DNA of 55,261 nucleotides, from the NCBI GenBank assembly GCA_944388695.1, contig CALXJT010000004.1, positions 1 to 55,261 of the forward strand. The letters run 5' to 3'. Source of the stretch: an uncultured Clostridia bacterium. GTDB lineage: Bacteria > Bacillota > Clostridia > TANB77 > CAG-508. This document shows positions 1 through 8,920 of this stretch, one piece after another. Under the pieces are notes generated by a model. The model did not search any database and was not told the DNA's origin. It was given only the letters and a program-made list of their open reading frames with translations. The position numbers were made by a program, and so were the translations under genes. The first letter of the stretch is position 1. Each line of letters begins with the position of its first letter.

Positions 1-166
1 AAGTGTTGGAAGCAATGGCATTTAAAGGATTAGAAAAAAAGATAAAAAAATTGCCTACATTTACTTGACACATACTTGCCCACCCAATTCGAACTAAAGT
101 AATTGAAAAATTCAATCTTGTATGATAAACTAATAATACAAATTTATAAAAAAAGGAAGTAGAAAA

Positions 167-2389
167 TTGGAGATTCAAGGAGAAATACAAGACTTTATAT
201 ATCAAAATGAATTAAATAGTTATACAATAGCAGTATTTGATACTGAAGAAGAAGAACTTACAGTTGTGGGGTATCTGCCTTTTGTTCAAAGAGGGGATAC
301 TTTAAATTTAATAGGGAAATTTGTAGACCATAAAGATTATGGAAGACAATTCAAAATAGATACTTTTGAAAAAATAATGCCACAAACTTTATCAGCATTA
401 GAAAAATATTTATCAAATGGAAATATTAAAGGAATAGGTGAAGCTACTGCGAAAAAGATAATAAAAAAATTTGGTGAAGATACAATAAATGTTTTAAGAA
501 ATGAACCAGAAAGATTAGCAGAGATAAGAGGTATTACGGCAGAAAAAGCTAAAGAAATGTCAGAAAGTTTTGTTGAAAATCAAGAAGTTTGGCAGATTGT
601 GAGTTTTCTAGAGAGGTTTGGAATCGGAGTAGAAAATGCTAAAAAAATATATGATAATTTAGGAATAAATAGTATAGAAAAAATAGAAACTGATCCATAT
701 ATTTTAATTGATTTAACTAGAGGTGTGGATTTTAGACAAATAGATCAAATGGCATTAGAGTTAGGAATTTCTTACGACAATGATAAGAGGGTTCAAAGTG
801 GAATTAAATATGGTTTAATTAGGGCAACATATAACGGAAATTCTTGTACATTAAAAGGTGGATTAATAGAATTTGTTATTTCATTATTAGATGTTAGTGC
901 AGAATGTGTAGAAAACCAATTAATAAATTTAAAGGTTAAAGATGAGATTGTAATAGAAAATAGAGATGATGGAGAATGGGTATATTTATCTCAATTTTAT
1001 AAAACAGAAGAAGAAATAGCATATAAACTTATTAGATTAAATAATAGTAAAAATGTAAAGAAAATAGATAAAATAGAAAAGGCATTAGAAAAGGTAGAGA
1101 AACAGTCTGATATTAGTTTATCTGATAAACAAAAAGAAGCAGTTTTAGCAATAAATGAAGAAAATGTAACAGTCATAACAGGTGGACCAGGAACAGGAAA
1201 AACAACAATTATAAAAACTATAATAGAGTTATACGAATCAAGAGGAAAAAAGGTAATACTTGCAGCACCAACAGGAAGAGCAGCAAAAAAAATGACAGAA
1301 GCTACTGGAAAAGAAGCTTCAACATTACATAGATTGTTGGGAATAGGAAAATTAGATGATGATGGTATATATTCTCGTCACAAGGAATTCCAAGGAGAAC
1401 CAATAGATGCAGATGTAATAGTTGTAGATGAGTTATCAATGGTAGATATGTTTGTTATGCAGTATTTATTAAGATGTATATATCAAGGAACAAAGCTTAT
1501 TTTAGTTGGAGATAGTGACCAATTGCCATCAGTAGGACCTGGGACAGTTTTAAAAGATATTATTTCATCTGAAAGGATACAAACAATTCATTTAGATAAA
1601 ATATTTAGACAAGCTGCAAAAAGTAAAATTATTCTAAATGCACATAGAGTCAATAAAGGAGAATTATTTTTAGGAAAAGAAGATATAGAGGATGAAACAA
1701 ATGATGATTTTTTTATGATACAACAAGTGTCACAAGAAAGAGCATTAAATGAGTTAATATCATTATGTACAGGACGTTTACAAAAATTCGGGAATTATGA
1801 TTTCTTTCAAAATATACAAGTTTTAACACCAACCAAAAAAGGACTTTTAGGAACTAAAGAATTGAATAAAGCATTACAACAGGCTTTAAATCCTAATCAA
1901 GGAAATTTTCCAGAGAAAGCTTATTCTGGAGCAATATATAGAGTTGGAGATAGAATAATGCAAATAAAAAATAATTATGATATATATTGGGAAAGAGAAG
2001 ATGAATATGGAAAAAAGGAAGTTGGAAGCGGTGTATTTAATGGAGAGATGGGAAGCATAATAAAAGTAAATGACAGAGAAAAATATATTGAGATAAGATT
2101 TGATGATGATAAACAAGCATTATATGAATATGCAGAATTAGATCAAATAGAACATAGTTATGCAATAACAATACATAAGGCTCAAGGAAGTGAGTTTGAT
2201 GTAGTAATAATGGTATTGCCAAGAACGGCACCGATGTTACTTACAAGAAATTTATTGTATACAGGAATAACAAGAGCGAAAAAGCTTTTAATAGTAATAG
2301 GTGATGAAAAAACTGTAGAATTTATGATAAATAATGTAGATAGTAAAAAAAGGAATACAGGCTTAAAAAATAAATTATATGCTGATTAA
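167..2389 (+). CDS. recD2: RecD2-type SF1B DNA helicase (RecD-like)
   Basis: This is a 5'-3' DNA helicase of the RecD2 type, the form found in bacteria without a RecBCD partner; it acts in repair and replication-fork maintenance. Visible are the RecD2-style N-terminal OB-like region (residues 1-75), helix-hairpin-helix segments (about 80-190), Walker A GGPGTGKTT at residue 339, Walker B/motif II DELSMVD at 421, and the late motif TIHKAQGSEFD near 670. The length of 740 residues fits the family. The start is TTG at 167, with GGAAG seven bases upstream; the first residues match the usual family N-terminus. The next gene, comFC, starts 17 bases after the stop, so the two are probably co-transcribed. 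Confidence 0.93.
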   Translation: MEIQGEIQDFIYQNELNSYTIAVFDTEEEELTVVGYLPFVQRGDTLNLIGKFVDHKDYGRQFKIDTFEKIMPQTLSALEKYLSNGNIKGIGEATAKKIIKKFGEDTINVLRNEPERLAEIRGITAEKAKEMSESFVENQEVWQIVSFLERFGIGVENAKKIYDNLGINSIEKIETDPYILIDLTRGVDFRQIDQMALELGISYDNDKRVQSGIKYGLIRATYNGNSCTLKGGLIEFVISLLDVSAECVENQLINLKVKDEIVIENRDDGEWVYLSQFYKTEEEIAYKLIRLNNSKNVKKIDKIEKALEKVEKQSDISLSDKQKEAVLAINEENVTVITGGPGTGKTTIIKTIIELYESRGKKVILAAPTGRAAKKMTEATGKEASTLHRLLGIGKLDDDGIYSRHKEFQGEPIDADVIVVDELSMVDMFVMQYLLRCIYQGTKLILVGDSDQLPSVGPGTVLKDIISSERIQTIHLDKIFRQAAKSKIILNAHRVNKGELFLGKEDIEDETNDDFFMIQQVSQERALNELISLCTGRLQKFGNYDFFQNIQVLTPTKKGLLGTKELNKALQQALNPNQGNFPEKAYSGAIYRVGDRIMQIKNNYDIYWEREDEYGKKEVGSGVFNGEMGSIIKVNDREKYIEIRFDDDKQALYEYAELDQIEHSYAITIHKAQGSEFDVVIMVLPRTAPMLLTRNLLYTGITRAKKLLIVIGDEKTVEFMINNVDSKKRNTGLKNKLYAD

Positions 2390-2406
2390 AAGATAAATGA
2401 AAGGTT

Positions 2407-3063
2407 GTGATTCAAAAATTTTTAAAAGATGAAATTATAAATATAATATTTCCTCAAGTGTGTGGAGTTTGTGGAAGAATCGATAAAAATTCACTATGTC
2501 CCAAATGTGAATATCTACTAAAAAAATACAAAGATTTTAAAATAGAAAAAGTTTTTGATAAAGATTTTGAAAATTTGATTTATATGTTTCATTATGAAGG
2601 AATAATACGTCAATTAATATTAAAATATAAGTTCAAAGAGAATGCATATTTATATAAGACCTTTGTAAATTTTTTGTTAAAAGATGAAAAAATATTTCAA
2701 AAATTTCAAACCTATGATAAAATAATATCAGTTCCGATAAGTAAAAAAAGGAATAAGCAAAGAGGATATAATCAAAGTGAATTAATAGCAAAAGAAATAG
2801 CAAAAAAAGTAAATATTTCTTATGATAATAATATTTTATATAAAATTAAAGATATTGTAGAACAAAGTAAATTATCAAAAGAGGAAAGAATAGAAAACAT
2901 AAAAAATGTTTATGATATTAAAAATAAGAAAAATTTAGAAAATAAAAAAATTTTACTTTTAGATGATATATATACAACAGGCAGTACTGTGCAAGAATGC
3001 TGTAGAATTTTGAAAAGAGGAAAACCTAAAAAAATAGATGTGTTTGTAATTGCAAAAGATTAA
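2407..3063 (+). CDS. comFC: ComF-family phosphoribosyltransferase-like protein
   Basis: This is a ComFC-like protein of 218 residues, a family tied to natural transformation and DNA metabolism. The N-terminus has a four-cysteine zinc site (C19, C22, C31, C34), and the C-terminal half carries the type I PRTase PRPP loop LLLDDIYTTGST (about residues 183-194). The GTG start at 2407 has AAAGG only about two bases upstream, which is tight, but no better in-frame start precedes the zinc motif. It lies directly behind recD2. The zinc finger and PRPP loop together make the family assignment firm; the precise biochemical role of ComFC is not settled. Confidence 0.9.
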   Translation: MIQKFLKDEIINIIFPQVCGVCGRIDKNSLCPKCEYLLKKYKDFKIEKVFDKDFENLIYMFHYEGIIRQLILKYKFKENAYLYKTFVNFLLKDEKIFQKFQTYDKIISVPISKKRNKQRGYNQSELIAKEIAKKVNISYDNNILYKIKDIVEQSKLSKEERIENIKNVYDIKNKKNLENKKILLLDDIYTTGSTVQECCRILKRGKPKKIDVFVIAKD

Positions 3064-3115
3064 AAAAAATTGTTATGTAAAAGAGGAAATTAAAAAAGAA
3101 AAGTAGAAAGAATTA

Positions 3116-3327
3116 AACTTAAACTCTGAATAAGAGAGTATAACTCTAAAATAAAAAAGAATAAATTTCCGAGTAAAAGGGAGTGACTCTGAATTTTAAG
3201 AATACTTAAATTTCTGGATAAGAATGAATGGTATTGAAGTTAAGAAAATAAATTTCCGAATAAAAGGAATGTTCCTGAAGGTTTTAAGAAAATTAAGTTC
3301 CGAACAAAAAGGAGTGGAAATTCGGAG
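3116..3327 (+). repeat. degenerate tandem repeat, about 43-base period
   Basis: Four imperfect units begin near 3162, 3206, 3248 and 3292, with a weaker one near 3117. Each reads roughly AAATTTCCGAATAAAAGGAG, then a variable stretch and GAATTTTAAGAA. The core TTCCGAACAAAAAGGAGTG at 3297-3315 resembles one arm of the dispersed hairpin family at 14304, 35779, 39095 and 44172. The tract fills the gap between comFC and the KAP-like gene. No open frame is maintained across it. Confidence 0.7.
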
Positions 3328-3348
3328 ATGGAAGGAGGAAGAAATATA

Positions 3349-5331
3349 GTGGAAGATTTGGTAGAAAGTATTTTAGATTATGTTCGATCAGATTATACGG
3401 ATTATGCTGTAATGATTAATGGTGAGTGGGGGTCAGGAAAGACATATTTTTGGAACCATAAAATACGTAAAAAAATAGAATCAATGCAACTTAATGGAAA
3501 GAGATTTACAACTATATATATGTCATTATATGGTATTTCTAATCTTGAAGAAATAAGTAAGAAAATATTTATTGAGACTACACAGTTAATGGATAAAAAT
3601 TTGCGAAAATTTATGGATGAAAATGAGCAAACTACAATTCCAGAATACGCAAAAACAGGTTTAGATATGGCTAATTTTTTCGGTGTAACTCAAAACGGAA
3701 ATAAAGTAGATTATGGAGATTTCTTTTCTACAGATGATAAAGTACTATGTTTTGATGACTTGGAAAGAGCAAATGTTGATGTTATTGATATTTTAGGATA
3801 TATCAATAATTTTGTTGAACATGACCATATAAAAACAATTATTATTTGTAATGAAAAGGAATTGTCAACTAAGTTAAAAAGTTCTAATCTAGAAATGAAA
3901 ACTTTTATTGCCACATATTTATTGGATAAGCAGGGCGAATTAAATAAAGCTGATAAACCAATGGTAGAAAAAATTCAAGATAAGATAGAGCATGTTTTTG
4001 ATAAGGCAAATGATTATGAAAGAATAAAAGAAAAATTAATTGGAGAGACATTTGAATATGCACCAAAATTTGATTATATAATAAATGGTATTTTGATGCG
4101 TTATGAAAATAATCCTGATTTAATTCGTTTTCTAAGAGAGAGTACAAGATTAATAATTAGTACATTTGAGAGAAGCGGTACTAGAAACTTGAGAATTTTG
4201 AAACATGCATTAAATGATTTTAGAAAAGTTTATGAAATGGTGAATAAATCTTATCCAAATACAAGTCATAGAGTTATGCAAACAATGCTTATATTTACAA
4301 TAGCTATATCATTTGAAATAAAAGCAGGAAAAGTAACAAAAGACAAGTTTGTGAATATAAAAGATAATGAAGAGTATAAAGCTATTTTAGTATCTTCAAG
4401 AGTTTTATTAGATAATAGACAGTTCTATATTAAAGAATTTGATAATAATTATTATTATAACTTTAAATCAGACTATAGATTTTTTAAATTTATTGAATAT
4501 TATGTAAGAACTAGAATATTTGATATGAAGATTTTTAAAAATGATATGGAAATGATACGTAATACTATTGACACAGAAAATTTACCAGGATATAAAAGAC
4601 TTCTTACAGAAGAATATTGGAAGATTTCTGATGATGAATTTGGAGGAGTAGTAGATTCTGTAATGACAGATGTAAAAGAAGGTAATATTGAGTTAATAGA
4701 TATGGTTAAAATTTATGCGTACTTTAGTTATTTTTCTAAAAAGAAATTGATAGATATTGATATAAAAACATTGAAAAATGTATTTTTTACAGGTATGAAT
4801 TTATCATCATTAAAATCAAAATATTGTCCAAATGTCGAAGAAGAATTAAATAAGATAGCTGTAGAAAATTGGAATGATGATATGGAAGAAATATTAAAAT
4901 ATTTTAATCAATTAAATACACAGCTATTAGAAAAACAATATAAAGAAAAGGCAGAGGAAATATTTAAATGTATACCAATGCGTATGGAAGAATTTTATGA
5001 AAAATTTGATAAAGAATGTATGAATATTCCTATTTTTAAATATTATGATACATTCCAATTATTCCAAAGAATATCTTGTGCAACTAATGAAGATATTGTA
5101 TTGATAAAAGAAAAATTACTAGATAGAGCTAATATGTATCCAAAAGAAATTGAACCAGAAATGAAAAATATAAAACAATTTAAACAAGTATTAGACAGTT
5201 ATTTAGAGGGAAAAGATACTACTATAAAAATTGTTATGTTAAAAGAATTTTCAAAAACTTTGGAAGTAATTTTAGATAAGTATAAATTAACATTCTTACC
5301 AAAAAAGGATGAAGCTGTAAAAAAACAATAG
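3349..5331 (+). CDS. KAP-like P-loop NTPase, possible defence protein
   Basis: This is a large soluble-looking P-loop ATPase (660 residues from this start). Walker A is GEWGSGKT, residues 25-32, and Walker B is VLCFDDLER, about residues 132-140, followed by a sensor-like IIICNEKEL. This pattern is typical of the KAP/P-loop NTPase-fold group. Beyond about residue 200 it is helical and I recognise no domain or clear membrane segment. A frame-consistent ATG exists at 3328, but AAGGAGG at 3332-3338 sits ten bases before GTG 3349, so I prefer the GTG. It is flanked by a tandem-repeat tract and by spoVT, with no partner gene. KAP-type ATPases occur in several phage-defence systems; that role here is inference only. 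Confidence 0.72.
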   Translation: MEDLVESILDYVRSDYTDYAVMINGEWGSGKTYFWNHKIRKKIESMQLNGKRFTTIYMSLYGISNLEEISKKIFIETTQLMDKNLRKFMDENEQTTIPEYAKTGLDMANFFGVTQNGNKVDYGDFFSTDDKVLCFDDLERANVDVIDILGYINNFVEHDHIKTIIICNEKELSTKLKSSNLEMKTFIATYLLDKQGELNKADKPMVEKIQDKIEHVFDKANDYERIKEKLIGETFEYAPKFDYIINGILMRYENNPDLIRFLRESTRLIISTFERSGTRNLRILKHALNDFRKVYEMVNKSYPNTSHRVMQTMLIFTIAISFEIKAGKVTKDKFVNIKDNEEYKAILVSSRVLLDNRQFYIKEFDNNYYYNFKSDYRFFKFIEYYVRTRIFDMKIFKNDMEMIRNTIDTENLPGYKRLLTEEYWKISDDEFGGVVDSVMTDVKEGNIELIDMVKIYAYFSYFSKKKLIDIDIKTLKNVFFTGMNLSSLKSKYCPNVEEELNKIAVENWNDDMEEILKYFNQLNTQLLEKQYKEKAEEIFKCIPMRMEEFYEKFDKECMNIPIFKYYDTFQLFQRISCATNEDIVLIKEKLLDRANMYPKEIEPEMKNIKQFKQVLDSYLEGKDTTIKIVMLKEFSKTLEVILDKYKLTFLPKKDEAVKKQ

Positions 5332-5354
5332 TAAAAAAGAATTTTTGAATAAAA

Positions 5355-5384
5355 TGAATAAAATTTTCCTAAATTGTCATAATA
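5355..5384 (+). promoter_or_regulatory. putative sigma-G/F-type promoter of spoVT
   Basis: TGAATA at 5355-5360 and CATAATA at 5378-5384 are 17 bases apart. This resembles the forespore sigma-factor consensus (TGAATA / CATACTA), in keeping with known SigG control of spoVT in Bacillus. A second TGAATA lies at 5346. In such an A+T-rich genome, chance matches are possible. Confidence 0.45.
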
Positions 5385-5417
5385 AGAGTAGACATAAATT
5401 TAAAAAGGAGGAAAACT

Positions 5418-5972
5418 ATGAAAGCAACAGGAGTTGTAAGAAGAATAGATGATTTAGGAAGAGTTGTAATTCCAAAAGAAATAAGAAAAACACTTCGAAT
5501 AAAAGAAGGTGACCCATTAGAAATTTTTACAGATAGAGAAGGGCAAGTTATATTGAAGAAATATTCTCCAATAGGAGAACTTTCAGAATTTGCATCTGGA
5601 TATGCAGAGACATTATCAAAAACAACTGGACATATAGCTTGTATTACAGATAAAGATACTGTAATTGCAGTGTCAGGAGGCTCTAAAAAAGAATTTTTAG
5701 AGCAGGATATTAGTCCAGAGTTGGAAAAGTTAATGGATGATAAAGAAGTATATACAAGTAAAGATAATAGTGATATGGCTATGCCAATTACTAGAAATGG
5801 TAATTCTGAAAGAAAACATAATGCACAGGTAGTTTATCCAATTATTTCAAATGGAGATACAATAGGAACTGTTATTCTAATTTCTAAAGAAGCTAATGGG
5901 AAAATGAATGAAGTTGAAAAGAAAGTAGCACAATCAGCAGCAACATTTTTAGGAAGTCAAATGGAAATATAA
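5418..5972 (+). CDS. spoVT: Stage V sporulation protein T, AbrB-type regulator
   Basis: This is a forespore transcription regulator. The N-terminal AbrB/MazE swapped-hairpin DNA-binding domain reads MKATGVVRRIDDLGRVVIPK (residues 1-20) and continues to about residue 50. The C-terminal GAF-like domain (about 55-184) includes the segment GHIACITDKDTVIAVSGG. The 184 residues agree with SpoVT and exclude the shorter AbrB or Abh. The ribosome site AAAAAGGAGG lies just before ATG 5418. A sigma-G-like promoter is visible upstream. SpoVT shows that the organism belongs to an endospore-forming lineage. Confidence 0.95.
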   Translation: MKATGVVRRIDDLGRVVIPKEIRKTLRIKEGDPLEIFTDREGQVILKKYSPIGELSEFASGYAETLSKTTGHIACITDKDTVIAVSGGSKKEFLEQDISPELEKLMDDKEVYTSKDNSDMAMPITRNGNSERKHNAQVVYPIISNGDTIGTVILISKEANGKMNEVEKKVAQSAATFLGSQMEI

Positions 5973-6076
5973 AATAAAAAAAGTTAAAAAAATTGAAAAT
6001 AATTGCAGTAAATATGAAGAAAAATTAAAGAAATTTGATAAAAATTACAGAAAAATATAAAAAAATGATTTTTTGT

Positions 6077-6105
6077 TTGACAGTAAAATAATTTTTTGCT
6101 AATAT
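6077..6105 (+). promoter_or_regulatory. sigma-A-type promoter of the small RNA
   Basis: TTGACA at 6077-6082 and TAATAT at 6100-6105 are separated by 17 bases. Transcription would start near 6111-6113, at the beginning of the structured segment that ends in a terminator at 6216. Confidence 0.65.
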
Positions 6106-6110
6106 ATATC

Positions 6111-6217
6111 TGTAGTATGTTATATGAGCTTTTCTAAATTCCGAGGGGGAGCCCAAAGCTACTACCGTTTTAAGTTTTATTATAGTTACGGGAGGAATCT
6201 TTATTAAAGATTCCTCT
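6111..6217 (+). ncRNA. unassigned structured small RNA, about 105 nt
   Basis: A G+C-richer island in an otherwise A+T-rich 917-base gap, with its own promoter (6077-6105) and an intrinsic terminator. Predicted pairs are GTAGTA 6112-6117 with TACTAC 6160-6165; AGCTTT 6127-6132 with AAAGCT 6155-6160 (one base shared with the first stem); GGG 6146-6148 with CCC 6152-6154; and CCGT near 6165-6168 with ACGG 6188-6191. I do not recognise it as SRP RNA, 6S RNA, tmRNA, RNase P RNA or a standard riboswitch. It may be a trans-acting RNA or a terminated leader. No convincing protein is encoded; the minus-strand open frame across it looks incidental. Confidence 0.55.
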
Positions 6218-6220
6218 TTA
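6192..6220 (+). terminator. intrinsic terminator of the small RNA
   Basis: A perfect 11-base-pair stem, GAGGAATCTTT (6192-6202) with AAAGATTCCTC (6206-6216), has a three-base loop and is followed by TTTATAAATTTT. Confidence 0.8.
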
Positions 6221-6288
6221 TAAATTTTAGGAATTTTTATAATAGTTTGGTAAAAATGATAGAAGAGTAAATTGGTAAAAAAATCCAT

Positions 6289-6317
6289 TTGACTTTTCTT
6301 TGATTTTATGCTATAAT
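6289..6317 (+). promoter_or_regulatory. strong sigma-A promoter for the rnj leader
   Basis: TTGACT at 6289-6294 and TATAAT at 6312-6317 are 17 bases apart, with an extended -10 TG at 6309-6310. Transcription should begin near 6324, about 600 bases before the RNase J start codon. Confidence 0.8.
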
Positions 6318-6928
6318 TTTAAACAGTGTTTGCGTAAGGCAAAGTATGAGATTTATTAAAACCTAAAAAGATAGAATGAAATAAAGACAAAAATGTAGTT
6401 GTTTTTTATTCTTTAGGTGTGATGAAGTTAAGAATTGATCGGAAAAAGAAAATTTTAGGAATTTTCAGTATATTAGATATAAAAAAGAGATTTCGTAATT
6501 GTTTAAAATTATAGTATTATAAAAAGTATAACTAATCTAAATAATAATAAATGTTTTATATAAAAGTTATAACTAATTTAAGAAAATAAATATTTTATAT
6601 AAAGTAATATTAAATTATGATTTAATATAGAAGTTTTATGTATGAATTAATGTATTTTAAAATTTAATTAAGAGAAAAATTAAATTAATTGTCAAAAATG
6701 AAACTTTTAATGAAAAATATTAAGATTTAGTAAAAAATTGGTAAGAGAAATATTAAATAATGGGCGGATAAAATAATAATTTTTTAATTATTATTTATAC
6801 TAAAGATAGATACTATAAAAAATGTAATTATGAGAAAATATTATATTTAATAGATCAATTAGTTTAAATTCTTAAACTAATTTTTTTAGGTGGCAAATCT
6901 AGTAAAAATAATAAAGAAGGAGGAAATT
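6318..6928 (+). other. long untranslated leader upstream of RNase J
   Basis: About 600 bases with no credible gene separate a strong promoter from the rnj start. The first part has a small TTTGC/GCAAA hairpin near 6329-6343 and a possible long-range pair between CCTAAA near 6361 and TTCTTTAGG near 6410. The rest is extremely A+T-rich and contains a 40-base tandem duplication. A feedback role on RNase J expression is inference. Confidence 0.45.
6525..6603 (+). repeat. 40-base imperfect tandem duplication
   Basis: Two copies begin AGTATAACTAATCTAA (6525) and AGTTATAACTAATTTAAG (6565), and each ends in ATxTTTTATATAAA. They lie in the RNase J leader. Confidence 0.6.
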
Positions 6929-8866
6929 ATGGCAGAAGAAAGAATTGAAAAACAAGAAGAGAGAAAAAATGAAAAAGTATTAGAAAGAAAACCAAGACAA
7001 TCAAGAAATACAAAAGCAAGAAAAAATAAAGAGGAAATAAGTTATAAAAATAGTAATGAAAAAAATACTCTTGTAAAGAAGACAAGAAAACCACGTAAAG
7101 GTTCAGAGCAAAAAGAAGGAGAGCAAAGAGAAAAAACAAAAAGAGTAGCAGGAAGTAAAAGTTTAAAGAAAAATACTAAAAAAGAGGATAGTAAATCTAT
7201 TTTTAAAAACTCAAAGTTAAAGATTATTCCTTTAGGAGGATTACACGAAGTTGGTAAAAATATTACAGTTTTTGAGTATGAAGATGATATTGTAGTCGTA
7301 GATTGTGGATTATCATTTCCAGAGGATGATATGTTAGGAATAGATTTAGTTATACCAGATATATCATATCTTGAAAAAAATAAAGAGAAGATAAGAGGAA
7401 TGGTTATTACACATGGACATGAGGACCATATAGGAAGTGTACCATATTTCTTAAAGCAAATAAATGTGCCAATTTATGCACCAAGATTAGCTGTAGGATT
7501 AATTAAAAATAAATTAGAAGAGCATAAATTATTGAGAAGCACTAAATTAGTAGAAGTTATGCAAGGACAAACAATTAAATTAGGTAAGAATTTTAGTATT
7601 GAATTTATAAGAAGTACACATAGTATACCAGATTCAGTTATGTTGGCAATAACTACACCAGTTGGAACTGTATTGCATACAGGAGATTTTAAAGTTGACT
7701 TTACACCAATAGATGGAAATATAATGGATTTTGGAAGAATAGCAGAACTTGGAAATCAAGGAGTATTAGCATTAATGTCAGATAGTACAAATGCAGAAAG
7801 AAAAGGATTTACAATGTCTGAAAGTTCTGTAGGAGAAGTTTTTGATAAATTATTTATTCATTGTACAAAAAGAATAGTTGTCGCAACTTTTGCTTCAAAT
7901 GTTCATAGAGTTCAACAAATTGTAAATGCAGCTGTAAAATATGGTAGAAAAATAGCAGTTTGCGGTAGAAGTATGATTAATATGATTACAACTGCAAGAG
8001 AATTAGGGTATATAGAATGTCCTGAAGATTTATTTATCGATATTGATATGATTGGAACATATAATGACGAACAATTAGTAATAATTACAACAGGAAGTCA
8101 AGGAGAGCCAATGTCTGCATTAACAAGAATGGCAGCAGGAGATCATAGAAAAGTAAAAATAACTCAAAATGATTTAGTAATTATATCAGCTAATCCTATA
8201 CCAGGAAATGAAAAATTTGTATCAAAAGTAATAGATGATTTAATGCAAATTGGTGCTGAAGTTGTATATAGTGCTTTAGCAGATGTTCATGTTTCTGGAC
8301 ATGCATGTCAAGAAGAGCAAAAATTAATATTGGCTTTATCAAAACCAAAATATTTTATCCCAGTACATGGTGAATATCGTCAATTAATGGCTCATGCAGA
8401 AACAGCATTAAGTATGGGAATTGAGCAAAAAAATATTATATTAATGTCAAATGGTAGAGTTTTAGAGATGGATGAAAATGAAGCTAAATTTACAACTACA
8501 GTTCCTAGCGGAAGAGTTTTAGTAGATGGATTAGGTGTAGGAGATGTAGGAAATGTTGTATTAAGAGATAGACAACATTTATCTCAAGATGGATTAATAG
8601 TAATAGTTTTAACAATGGATTCTACAACAGGAGAAGTTGTTGCAGGTCCAGATGTTATTTCAAGAGGATTTGTTTATGTTAAAGAATCTGAAAGTTTAAT
8701 GGATGATGTGAAATCTGTAGTACGTCATGAAATTAAGAAATGTGAAGAAAGAAATATTCGTGATTGGTCTACTATAAAATCTACAGTTAGAGAAAACTTG
8801 AAAGATTATATCTTTATGAAAACAAAGAGAAATCCTATGATTATACCAATTATTATGGAAGTATAG
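6929..8866 (+). CDS. rnj: Ribonuclease J
   Basis: This is a metallo-beta-lactamase/beta-CASP ribonuclease that matures and degrades mRNA in Firmicutes. The catalytic HGHEDH motif is at about residues 162-167, in TxHGHEDHIGS. Downstream are the beta-CASP regions and the motif PVHGEYRQL. AAGGAGG just before ATG 6929 makes this the likely start (645 residues), although the frame is open from GTG 6890. The core, starting LKIIPLGGLHEVGKN, is preceded by about 95 residues rich in Lys, Arg and Glu, which Bacillus RNase J1 (555 residues) lacks; this basic, disordered tail may bind RNA. gltX follows after about 50 bases. A long leader with its own promoter precedes the gene. Confidence 0.94.
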   Translation: MAEERIEKQEERKNEKVLERKPRQSRNTKARKNKEEISYKNSNEKNTLVKKTRKPRKGSEQKEGEQREKTKRVAGSKSLKKNTKKEDSKSIFKNSKLKIIPLGGLHEVGKNITVFEYEDDIVVVDCGLSFPEDDMLGIDLVIPDISYLEKNKEKIRGMVITHGHEDHIGSVPYFLKQINVPIYAPRLAVGLIKNKLEEHKLLRSTKLVEVMQGQTIKLGKNFSIEFIRSTHSIPDSVMLAITTPVGTVLHTGDFKVDFTPIDGNIMDFGRIAELGNQGVLALMSDSTNAERKGFTMSESSVGEVFDKLFIHCTKRIVVATFASNVHRVQQIVNAAVKYGRKIAVCGRSMINMITTARELGYIECPEDLFIDIDMIGTYNDEQLVIITTGSQGEPMSALTRMAAGDHRKVKITQNDLVIISANPIPGNEKFVSKVIDDLMQIGAEVVYSALADVHVSGHACQEEQKLILALSKPKYFIPVHGEYRQLMAHAETALSMGIEQKNIILMSNGRVLEMDENEAKFTTTVPSGRVLVDGLGVGDVGNVVLRDRQHLSQDGLIVIVLTMDSTTGEVVAGPDVISRGFVYVKESESLMDDVKSVVRHEIKKCEERNIRDWSTIKSTVRENLKDYIFMKTKRNPMIIPIIMEV

Positions 8867-8920
8867 TAAAAATGTTGAAATGCCAACTAAAATATACCTT
8901 AAGGAAGGATGAGAATAGAA

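Noticed and set aside
3..68. Open 22-codon tail ending at TGA 68, possibly the end of an upstream gene
   Set aside because: It is too short to identify and shows no recognisable motif; it cannot be told from chance.
3116..3327. CRISPR-like array
   Set aside because: The units are tandem and degenerate, with no constant repeat/unique spacer alternation and no cas genes.
6025..6288. Minus-strand 87-codon open frame after spoVT
   Set aside because: It has no ribosome site or family resemblance, and it covers the plus-strand promoter, structured RNA and terminator.
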